A DNA stretch of 35,762 nucleotides from Actinomycetota bacterium (GTDB lineage: Bacteria > Actinomycetota > Thermoleophilia > Gaiellales > Gaiellaceae): the NCBI GenBank assembly GCA_004366385.1, contig SIRU01000021.1, positions 1-35,762 on the forward strand. The letters are read 5' to 3'. The stretch's first letter is position 1; each line of letters starts with the position of its first letter. Under the pieces are notes generated by a model. The model saw nothing but the letters and a program-made list of their open reading frames with translations, was not told the DNA's origin and did not search any database. Position numbers and translations under genes: made by a program. Shown one piece after another: positions 7,326-14,148 of this stretch.

Positions 7326-8264
7326 ATGGGTTGGCGTCCCGGTGAGATCTGGCTCGAGGCCGAGCTGCGCTGGTTCAGGGAGCCGACGGACGGGAGCGCT
7401 GTCGCGCTGGCGCTGAACGCGCCGGCGTTCCTCGGGCTCTCGGCGGAGGCGCTGGCGGCGGCGATCCCGAACGGCCTCGCCGAGTCCCGCCGGCGGCGCG
7501 CGGAACACCGGCGCAGGCGCGACGCGCGGAAGACGCGGACCGCCGCGCTCGTGCTCGGCCCGGCCGTGGCGCTGACGCTCGCCACCGCGCGCCCCGGCGG
7601 CGCGTCGCGCGCGAGCGAGACGCTCGAACGGGATCCCCCGAGCCAGACGCTGCGGCTGGGCGCGGGCGGCCTCCGGCCGGCGCCGGGCACTGCCCGAGCC
7701 GAACGGCCGCAGCAGCGCGAGCGCGCCCCCTCGTTCCCGGCGGTCGAGTGGCGGGAGGCGACCGCGCACGGTCTCCCCTACGCCGGCTCGCTGACCGACG
7801 GCACGCAGCTCCCGGTAGAGGGGCCGGACTGGGTCACCTGGAACCCGGTGACGGACAGCGTCCCGAACCACCCGCGCCGGCTGTACGCGCACGAGCGCAC
7901 GATCAGGAGGCTCGTCTCCGTGCTCGCGGCCTACCGGGAGGCGAGCCCGGAGGCGCCGCGCGTGGTCGTCGGCGACATCAGCTTCCGCGGCGGCGGGCCG
8001 ATGGAGCTGCACCGCTCGCACCAGAACGGGCTCGACGTCGACGTCTACTACCCGCGGCTCGACCGCCGGCTGCGGGCGCCGCGGACGACGGATCAGGTCG
8101 ACCGGGAGCTCTCGCAGGCTCTCCTCGACCGCTTCCTCGCCGCGGGCGCGCAGATGGTCTTCGTCGGCTACCGGACCGGGCTCCGCGGGCCGAAGGACGT
8201 CGTGATCCCGTACCCGAACCACGAGGATCACCTGCACGTCCGCTTCCGCAAGCCGCGCGACTGA
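7326..8264 (+). CDS. MepA-like penicillin-insensitive murein endopeptidase domain protein
   Basis: The 312-residue protein has an N-terminal cytosolic part (1-70), a hydrophobic segment (about 72-87), a low-complexity Pro/Arg/Ala linker and a C-terminal domain (about 145-308) of the MepA/LAS metallopeptidase type. Zinc and catalytic residues are visible: SHQNGLDVD (His232, Asp239) and DHLH (His302, His304). The family cleaves D-Ala-meso-DAP crosslinks in peptidoglycan, and the helix would place the domain outside the membrane. The odd feature is the 70-residue cytosolic head, which is not usual in MepA. ATG at 7326 with AAAGGAG (7312-7318). An inverted repeat GTGTCC-N8-GGACAC lies upstream at 7238-7257. 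Confidence 0.8.
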   Translation: MGWRPGEIWLEAELRWFREPTDGSAVALALNAPAFLGLSAEALAAAIPNGLAESRRRRAEHRRRRDARKTRTAALVLGPAVALTLATARPGGASRASETLERDPPSQTLRLGAGGLRPAPGTARAERPQQRERAPSFPAVEWREATAHGLPYAGSLTDGTQLPVEGPDWVTWNPVTDSVPNHPRRLYAHERTIRRLVSVLAAYREASPEAPRVVVGDISFRGGGPMELHRSHQNGLDVDVYYPRLDRRLRAPRTTDQVDRELSQALLDRFLAAGAQMVFVGYRTGLRGPKDVVIPYPNHEDHLHVRFRKPRD

Positions 8265-8279
8265 TCGAGGTCCCGGACG

Positions 8280-8846
8280 TCAGCGCGCGCCGGGCTCCTG
8301 CCCGGCGTGGGGCCGGTACGAGAGGTACACGACGCCGTTGTCGAACGGCCTGCACGCCGCGAGCGACAGCGCGGCGGGCGCGGCGCCCTCGGGGAAGAGC
8401 CGTGGGCCCGACCCGCGCGTGAGCGGGTAGACGAGCAGGTGCAGCTCGTCGACGAGGCCGTCCGCGAGCAGCGCGTGGACGAGCGTGACGCTCCCCGAGA
8501 CGTAGAGGTCGCCGGTCTCGTCCTTCAGCCGCCGGATGGAGTCGGGGTCGTAGGGCCCGACGATCTCCGAGTTCCTCCAGGTCGCCTCGGCCAGCGTCCC
8601 CGAGACGACGTACTTCGTGGTGTCGTTGAAGAACGGCGCGCCCGGGTCGTCCTCCACGGTCCGCGTCGACCACGCGGGCTCGAACAGCTCGTACGTCGTG
8701 CGCCCGAGCAGGATCCCGCGGCAGCGCCCGGTGACCGCGCCGATCGCCTCGCCCATCTCGGGCAGGAACCCGTACTCGAAGGTCCACGTCGGCGCGTCGA
8801 TCACGCCGTCGAGGCTCATGAACTCGTGCACGTGGATCGCTCCCAT
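8280..8846 (-). CDS. RibD C-terminal/dihydrofolate reductase-like protein
   Basis: This 188-residue stand-alone RibD-C-terminal domain has the usual family landmarks: HVHEFMSLDGVIDAP at the start, ILLGRTTYELF (about 45-55), KYVVSGTL (about 78-85) and GDLYVSGSVTLVHALLADGL (about 111-130), the NADPH-binding region. Stand-alone members are NADPH-dependent reductases of unknown substrate; they are not the cell's main DHFR or riboflavin enzyme. ATG start with AGGAGGTGAG just upstream. The gene converges on the endopeptidase gene, and a hairpin overlaps its last codons. Confidence 0.85.
   Translation of the reverse strand: MGAIHVHEFMSLDGVIDAPTWTFEYGFLPEMGEAIGAVTGRCRGILLGRTTYELFEPAWSTRTVEDDPGAPFFNDTTKYVVSGTLAEATWRNSEIVGPYDPDSIRRLKDETGDLYVSGSVTLVHALLADGLVDELHLLVYPLTRGSGPRLFPEGAAPAALSLAACRPFDNGVVYLSYRPHAGQEPGAR
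8288..8307. terminator. Hairpin between convergent endopeptidase and reductase genes
   Basis: CGCCGGGC/GCCCGGCG, a perfect eight-base stem with a TCCT loop, lies 24 bases after the endopeptidase stop and inside the last codons of the reductase gene. Confidence 0.45.
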
Positions 8847-8937
8847 CTCTCACCTCCTGTCGCGGTTGGCCTGGAGACCGGGCGGCGGCGCCGAAGTCAT
8901 CGGTGCCGCCGCATCATCGGATACCGCGGGCCGACCG

Positions 8938-10971
8938 TCAGGAGGTGACGCTCGGTGTCCGCGGTGCGACTGCGGTCTCGTGCCCGGTCGCGACCGCCCG
9001 CTCGCGCGTGACGTCGAGCGCGATCAGCACGAGGTTCGCTCCGGCCGTCGCTCCGACGATCGCCGTGAGCAGCGCGACGAGGTCGTCCGCAGCGTGGAAG
9101 CCGAGCCAGGCGCCGACGAGGCCGCCTGCGACGGCCGCCGCGAGGCCGAAGCCCTTGCTCTGACCCGGGCTCACCCACGCGAGGTAGATCCCCAGGCCGA
9201 TCGGCAGGCCGACCGAGAGCGTCGCCAGCAGCTCGTCGTCGAGCGGCGTCCCCGGCATCGTCGTGAGCACGATGAGGGCGCCGAGCGCGTACCCGCCGGC
9301 GCCGAGCACGACCGGGAGCACCGTCCGCAGCACGACGCTCGCCGTGCGGCCGACCGCGCCGCGCCAGTGGACGCGGAGCGCCAGCAGCAGGAGCGAGAGC
9401 GCGGCGAGCGCCGCCAGGCCCACCAGCGAGCCGGCGACGATCTTCGCCATCCCGCCCTGGCCGAGCGGCGGCGTGAAGTCGACCTCGCCGGGCCGGTACT
9501 GCGAGTCGTCCACGCTGCCGCTCGCGAGGTACGTGGAGATCAGATGCGTGCCGGCGTCCTCCTGCTGCGTCCAGAAGTCGGTCGTGTGGCCGAACTTCTC
9601 GAGGACGACCTGCTCGCCGTTTCGGAGGTGCGGCATGAGCTGCCTCGTCGCGACCTGCGGCGGTGTCGCGACGTCGAGCTCGCCGCCGATCACGAGCGTC
9701 TCCACGCTCGACGGCCGCATGCGGGCGTACTCACCCTCGTCGGGTTGCGCGGGCCAGCCGTCCACGAGGCGGCCGCTCGCCCACAGGAGCTCGGTGCCGG
9801 GGTGGCCGAGCGCAGTGCCGCGGGCCCGGTCGGAGGCGAAGTACGCCTTCGCGGCGGCGACATCGGCGCGGGAGGCTGCTCCCATGTCGCCCCAGACGAA
9901 CGCGCTCGGGAAGGCCAGGTCGCCGAGCAGCGACTGGAACCAGAAGCCGCTCGCGTCGCCCTCCTCCACGGAGAGCCAGGAGTCGAGCGTCAGCGGCGCC
10001 GAGATCGGGTCCGCCGAGGCCGCCTCCACGAGCCCGTAGAAGGAGGCGATGCGCACGTTCCCGTCCTTGATCGGGAACAGGAGCCAGCGGTCGGGCAGGT
10101 CCGCACGCGTCCGCTCGAGCGACGCGGCGAGGTCGTCCGTCCGCGTGCTGCAGCTCTCGTCCTCGGCACACAGCGCGGCGTAGCGCCGGATCTGCTCGTC
10201 CGTGATCTTCGCGTCCCAGAGGAACCCGCCGGGCGGGTTCGCCCCCACGAGCACGGAACGGTGGACCTGCTGCGGGTAGCGCCAGGCGTAGATGAGCGCG
10301 GTGCGCGTCCCGGCGCTCTCGCTCAGGAGGTCGATGCGGTCGTAGCCGAGCGCGACACGCGCGGCCTCGAGGTCGTCGGCCCGCTGCGGGAGGCTGTACC
10401 CGCGGAGGTCGACGCCGTCGTTCGTGAGCCGGGCGGCGCACTCGCCGTAGGCGGCGGCGTACGCACGCTGCGTCTTCTCCCCGAGGAGGTCGGTGGAGTG
10501 CTTCAGCGCCGACTCGACCTCAGGGCAGTCGAGCACCGAGGAGCCGTCGACGCCGCGGTAGCCGACCAGGACGACGTCGTGGTCGCGGGCGAAGCGGCTC
10601 GCCATCGGGAACTCCATGTTCGTGCCGCCGGGGCCGCCCTCGAGCCGGAAGATCGGCTCCGCGGGGCCGGCGGAGGTGGCGCGGATGCGCGTCACCGGCA
10701 GCGCGATCAGCCGCGAGCCCGGGTCGTGGCGGTTCTCGGGAACGACGAGCGTGCCGCAGTCGCCTTTGTACGCGCCGTCCTCGGTCGCGTACTCGCAGTC
10801 CTCGAGGACGAGGTCGCCCGCCGTGGCGCCATCCGGTACGGAGACCGAGCCGCCGTCGGGCGCGAAGCGGATGAACGCCAGACCGCCGACCAGGAGCGCG
10901 ATGAGCGCGAGGGCGACGATCCGCGCGGGAGTGAAGGGGCTGCGCTGGTTGCTGTTGGCTGAAGCGTTCAT
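8938..10971 (-). CDS. S33-type alpha/beta hydrolase with C-terminal membrane domain
   Basis: The 677-residue protein starts at an ATG behind AAAAGGA. Residues 17-34 form an N-terminal membrane anchor or signal. The hydrolase (about 55-490) resembles tripeptidyl/prolyl aminopeptidases of the TAP family: oxyanion region EGGPGGTN, nucleophile elbow SESAG (Ser219), TAP-like C-terminal part with GGELDVATPP (Asp433) and GHTTDF (His462). The end (about 511-651) adds five hydrophobic helices, which ordinary S33 peptidases lack. It is probably an exported, membrane-held peptidase or esterase. It is last in a leftward operon after the MMPL gene; the 59-base gap contains a strong hairpin. Confidence 0.8.
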   Translation of the reverse strand: MNASANSNQRSPFTPARIVALALIALLVGGLAFIRFAPDGGSVSVPDGATAGDLVLEDCEYATEDGAYKGDCGTLVVPENRHDPGSRLIALPVTRIRATSAGPAEPIFRLEGGPGGTNMEFPMASRFARDHDVVLVGYRGVDGSSVLDCPEVESALKHSTDLLGEKTQRAYAAAYGECAARLTNDGVDLRGYSLPQRADDLEAARVALGYDRIDLLSESAGTRTALIYAWRYPQQVHRSVLVGANPPGGFLWDAKITDEQIRRYAALCAEDESCSTRTDDLAASLERTRADLPDRWLLFPIKDGNVRIASFYGLVEAASADPISAPLTLDSWLSVEEGDASGFWFQSLLGDLAFPSAFVWGDMGAASRADVAAAKAYFASDRARGTALGHPGTELLWASGRLVDGWPAQPDEGEYARMRPSSVETLVIGGELDVATPPQVATRQLMPHLRNGEQVVLEKFGHTTDFWTQQEDAGTHLISTYLASGSVDDSQYRPGEVDFTPPLGQGGMAKIVAGSLVGLAALAALSLLLLALRVHWRGAVGRTASVVLRTVLPVVLGAGGYALGALIVLTTMPGTPLDDELLATLSVGLPIGLGIYLAWVSPGQSKGFGLAAAVAGGLVGAWLGFHAADDLVALLTAIVGATAGANLVLIALDVTRERAVATGHETAVAPRTPSVTS

Positions 10972-10989
10972 GTGAGGGTTCCTTTTCGC

Positions 10990-11022
10990 GGTCGCCCCGG
11001 GCCGCGAGGGCCCGGGGCCGAC
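10990..11022 (-). terminator. Intercistronic hairpin between MMPL and hydrolase genes
   Basis: CCCCGGGCC (10995-11003) pairs with GGCCCGGGG (11009-11017) around GCGAG, and flanking GGTCG/CGACC extends the stem past one bulged base. It follows the MMPL stop by only a few bases, and the hydrolase ribosome site lies after it, so it may act as a partial terminator or an mRNA-end stabiliser. Confidence 0.5.
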
Positions 11023-11030
11023 CATTCGAG

Positions 11031-13295
11031 TTACGCGGAGACAGGGGTCGCTTCGGTCTCGAGCGTCACCTCGGGCTCGGAGAGGCCGAAGTGCGGCAGC
11101 CACTGAAGCCAGCCGGGCACGTACCAGTTCCAGTCCCCGAGCAGCTTCATCGAGGCGGGGAGGAGGACGCCCCGCACGATCGTCGCGTCGATCAGGATCG
11201 CCACGGCGAGGCCGACGCCGAACTGCTTGAAGAACAGCATCGAGAGGGCGATGAAGACCGAGAAGACGGCGACCATGACGAGCGCCGCGCTCGTGACGAC
11301 ACCGGCGGTCGACTTGATCCCGTGCGCGACCGCCTCGTCGTTGGACATCCCCCGCTGGACGGCCTCCCGGATGCGGCTCAGGAGGAACACGTGGTAGTCC
11401 ATCGAGAGCCCGAAGAGGATGACGAACAGCAGGAGCGGAACGACGGGGCTGATCCCGGCCGTCGAGCTGAACCCGAGCAGGTCCTTGCCGACGCCGTGCT
11501 GGAACACGAGCACCAGCACGCCGTACGCGGCGCCCACCGAGAGCAGGTTGAGGACGATCGCCTTCGCCGCGATCACGGGCGAGCGGAAGGCGAACAGCAT
11601 CAGCCCGAAAGCGAAGAGCAGCACGAACCCCATCACGGGCAGCAGGTTCGACTTCAGCTCGTCCTTGCTGTCGGTCCACTGGGCGGTGAGGCCCGTGACG
11701 CCGGCCTCGACCCCGGGCAACGCGCCGACGGTCGCGGGCACGATCTCGCCGCGAAGGGTGGCGAGCGAGGCATTCGACACCGAGTCGGTGCCCTGGCCGT
11801 CGATCGGCACGGTGATGTCGGCGACCGTCCCTGCCTCGTTGACCTCGACGGTGATCGGCTCGTGCATGCGACCGCTGGCGAGCGCTCGCTCACGGAGCTC
11901 GCGGATCGCCGTCTGGACGGCCGGTGCGTTCACGTCCGCGGCCCGGACGACCACGCTGGCGGGCAGCGCCGTGCCGGGGAACGCGTCCTGCATCCGGTCG
12001 TAGGCCTGCACGACCGGGAGCGACTTCGGGAACGTGTCCGGCCCCGGCTCGGCCAGGCGCAGCTGGAGCGCCGGGATCGCGAGCGCGACGAGGAGACCCC
12101 CGGAGAGCGCCGCCGACACCACGGGGCGACGCAGCACGCGGTCGACGATCCCGCCCCAGACCCGGCCTTCGCCGTCGTCGCGGCGGAGGCGGCTCACGAG
12201 CGGGATCCGGCCGCGGTCGACACCGTCGCCGAGCCTCGAGAGCAGGGCCGGGAGGACCGTCAGCGACCCGAGCATCGCGATCGCGACCACGAGGATCGTC
12301 GCGACGCCGAGCGACGCGAAGATCTCGTCGCCGGTCAGGAGCATCCCGGCCATCGCGATCATGACGGTCAGGCCGGAGACGAGCACCGAGCGGCCCGAGG
12401 TCGCGGCAGCGATCTCGAGCGCGTCACGCTTGCTGCGGCCGGCAGCGCGCTCCTCTCGCTCGCGCCGGAGGTAGAACATCGAGTAGTCGACGCCGACCGC
12501 GAGGCCGATCAGGAGCACGAGTGCGGGCGCCTGCATCGCCACGGGGAAGATGTGGCTGGGCAGCGCGATCAGCCCGAAGGTGGCGAACACCGCAGTCAGC
12601 GCGAGCAGCAGCGGGATGCCCGCGGCCACGAGCGCGCCGAACGCGACGACGAGGATGCCGAGCGTGATCGGGAGCGAGAGGAGCCCGGCGGTGCCGAGGT
12701 CGTCCTCGAACGCGGTCGCGAGCGCATCGACCGCGCTCGCGTCCCCGAACTCGCCGACGAAGAACTGCGGGTGGGCCTGCTGCAGCTCGTCGACCCGCTC
12801 GAGGACGGGGGCGATCTCGTCGACCGCGTCGTCGGCGTCGCCGCGGATCTCGAACTCGACGAGTGCCGCGTGGCCGTCTGCCGAGATCTGGCCGGCATTC
12901 CCAGCTGACAGCGGCGAGCTGACGTTCCGGACGACATCGAGCTTCGAGAGGTCAGAGACGACGTCCTCGACGACGATCTCGAACGCCGGATCCGTCGCCC
13001 GGAGCGACGTGCTCTGGATCAGCACGCTCTCGCCGGCGGGCTGCTCGAACCCCGCGTCGAGGATCCTGTCCATGCGGCCGGACTCGCCCGGCCCCGGACT
13101 GTTCGGGTCGATCTGCTGCATGCCGACCATGCCGCCGAGCCCGAAGGCGAGGACGACGAACGCGAGCCAGCCGAAGGTCGCGGTCTTCCAGTGACTCGCG
13201 CTCCAGCGGCCCATGCGGGCGGCCAGGTTCTCGGGCCGAGTGCCTTCCTTGGAAGCGGATTCGTCTCGGCTGCTGCGGTGCTCGGTGCGACTCAT
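11031..13295 (-). CDS. MMPL-family (RND superfamily) transporter
   Basis: The 754-residue protein has the two-fold RND/MMPL plan: helix about 38-58, an extracytoplasmic loop to about 200, five helices, a second helix about 390-408 and loop, and five more helices to about 730. The proton-relay motifs are visible as AVGVDYSMFYLRRERE and FGLSMDYHVFLLSRIRE. MMPL proteins export lipids or hydrophobic compounds using the proton gradient. The cytosolic tails are short and charged. ATG start behind AAGGAGGA. It follows two tiny genes and precedes the S33 hydrolase on the same strand; co-occurrence of an exporter and an exported hydrolase suggests a joint role in envelope or detoxification, but no substrate can be named. 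Confidence 0.9.
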   Translation of the reverse strand: MSRTEHRSSRDESASKEGTRPENLAARMGRWSASHWKTATFGWLAFVVLAFGLGGMVGMQQIDPNSPGPGESGRMDRILDAGFEQPAGESVLIQSTSLRATDPAFEIVVEDVVSDLSKLDVVRNVSSPLSAGNAGQISADGHAALVEFEIRGDADDAVDEIAPVLERVDELQQAHPQFFVGEFGDASAVDALATAFEDDLGTAGLLSLPITLGILVVAFGALVAAGIPLLLALTAVFATFGLIALPSHIFPVAMQAPALVLLIGLAVGVDYSMFYLRREREERAAGRSKRDALEIAAATSGRSVLVSGLTVMIAMAGMLLTGDEIFASLGVATILVVAIAMLGSLTVLPALLSRLGDGVDRGRIPLVSRLRRDDGEGRVWGGIVDRVLRRPVVSAALSGGLLVALAIPALQLRLAEPGPDTFPKSLPVVQAYDRMQDAFPGTALPASVVVRAADVNAPAVQTAIRELRERALASGRMHEPITVEVNEAGTVADITVPIDGQGTDSVSNASLATLRGEIVPATVGALPGVEAGVTGLTAQWTDSKDELKSNLLPVMGFVLLFAFGLMLFAFRSPVIAAKAIVLNLLSVGAAYGVLVLVFQHGVGKDLLGFSSTAGISPVVPLLLFVILFGLSMDYHVFLLSRIREAVQRGMSNDEAVAHGIKSTAGVVTSAALVMVAVFSVFIALSMLFFKQFGVGLAVAILIDATIVRGVLLPASMKLLGDWNWYVPGWLQWLPHFGLSEPEVTLETEATPVSA

Positions 13296-13325
13296 GGTCG
13301 TTCCTCCTTCGGAGCGGTGGGCAGG

Positions 13326-13571
13326 TCAGGGCCTGGGTCGAGAGAGGGCGGGGCTGCGGGCGGCGAGCGCCGCGCGCGCGCTCTGGATGTGGGCTTCGAT
13401 CGAGGCGGAGAGCTCGAGGAAGCGGCGCTCGGCGCGGATGAGCGACTCCGTGGCAGCGACGAGCCTCGCCTGGTAGCGACGGCGCGCGCTCAGTTCGCGG
13501 TCGCGTACGGTCTGGCCGAGCCGGGCGCCGCGACCGCCTGCCGGCGAACGGTGACGATCGTCAGGCGACAT
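13326..13571 (-). CDS. Small basic helical protein, unknown function
   Basis: The 81-residue product is strongly basic; residues about 30-70 (YQARLVAATESLIRAERRF and following) are predicted helical with heptad-like hydrophobic spacing, as in a short coiled coil. There is no signal or membrane segment and I recognise no family. Its ATG overlaps the stop of the preceding 66-residue gene by 11 bases, so translation is probably coupled, and it ends 30 bases before the MMPL gene. The tight packing is the best evidence that it is real. Confidence 0.55.
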   Translation of the reverse strand: MSPDDRHRSPAGGRGARLGQTVRDRELSARRRYQARLVAATESLIRAERRFLELSASIEAHIQSARAALAARSPALSRPRP

Positions 13572-13761
13572 GCGCGAACGGGTGGTAGAAGGCGTCGAGG
13601 GCGCGGTCGGGCGCGACCGCGAGCTGGAAGCGATCTCCGGCGTGGGCGTCCGCCACCGAGACGGTGAGCGTGTCCTCGTCCGGGTGCCAGAGGAGGACGA
13701 CGTGGATGCCGTCGCTCTCGCGGGCGGCGAGCTCGAGGGTCTTCGTTGCTGCGTGGCTCAT
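13561..13761 (-). CDS. Small protein of unknown function (66 aa)
   Basis: The product MSHAATKTLELAARESDGIH... is a compact beta-rich protein with the pattern VVLLWHPDEDTLTVSVAD followed by FQLAVAPDRALDAFYHPF. It has a strong AAGGAGG site six bases before its ATG. I recall similar short proteins in actinobacterial genomes but no function. It lies second in the leftward operon, 38 bases after the 80-residue gene, and overlaps the next gene by 11 bases. Confidence 0.65.
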   Translation of the reverse strand: MSHAATKTLELAARESDGIHVVLLWHPDEDTLTVSVADAHAGDRFQLAVAPDRALDAFYHPFAHVA

Positions 13762-13799
13762 GAGTGCCTCCTTCCCGGCACGTGCTCGAGGCGGGCGGA

Positions 13800-14042
13800 T
13801 CACGGGATCTCGACCTCGGACACGCGCGACACGGTCGTGCGCTCGGCGACGTAGTGGGGCAGCAGCGCGAGTGCGTCCAGCTCGGAGCCCGCCTCGACCG
13901 TCCACCAGATCGCGTGCCCGCCGGAGCGGCACGATGCGAGGGTCGACCGGCGGCGGAGCGGGCTCTCGTGCCCCTTGAACGAGGCGAAGACGACGCCGCA
14001 CTCGTGCGGCTCGTGGCGGTGCTGGAGCAGGTAGCGGGTCAT
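13800..14042 (-). CDS. Small conserved protein of unknown function (80 aa)
   Basis: The 80-residue product has His/Glu/Cys-rich motifs (QHRHEPHECGVVFASFKG, then STLASCRSGGHAIWWTVEA) and ends in HYVAERTTVSRVSEVEIP. The pattern of a short beta-alpha-beta with conserved Cys-Gly and His residues resembles small ferredoxin-like actinobacterial proteins, but I cannot name the family. It is the first gene of the leftward operon and lies 106 bases from the divergent AAA-LuxR regulator. No Shine-Dalgarno site is visible; a CACGCT six bases before the ATG resembles, imperfectly, the leaderless -10 boxes seen elsewhere here. Confidence 0.65.
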   Translation of the reverse strand: MTRYLLQHRHEPHECGVVFASFKGHESPLRRRSTLASCRSGGHAIWWTVEAGSELDALALLPHYVAERTTVSRVSEVEIP

Positions 14043-14085
14043 GCGTCGAGCGTGCCCGTCACGCGCGCTCCCGACATCGGGGCGG

Positions 14086-14117
14086 CACCCTGATCCCCCA
14101 CCCTGATTTCGGGGATC
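14086..14117. promoter_or_regulatory. Candidate operator in the divergent promoter region
   Basis: The space between the 80-residue gene and the LuxR regulator has a direct repeat CACCCTGAT (14086-14094 and 14099-14107) interleaved with an inverted repeat GATCCCC (14092-14098) / GGGGATC (14111-14117). It ends 15 bases before the TATCCT box of the regulator gene, where a dimeric HTH protein would control both directions. Confidence 0.5.
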
Positions 14118-14131
14118 GGTCGGCGCGGTTC

Positions 14132-14137
14132 TATCCT
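14132..14137 (+). promoter_or_regulatory. -10 box TATCCT of the AAA-LuxR gene
   Basis: TATCCT lies 11 bases before the ATG at 14149, giving a transcript with at most a few untranslated bases; no good ribosome site is present. Confidence 0.45.
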
Positions 14138-14148
14138 GGCCGGGGACC

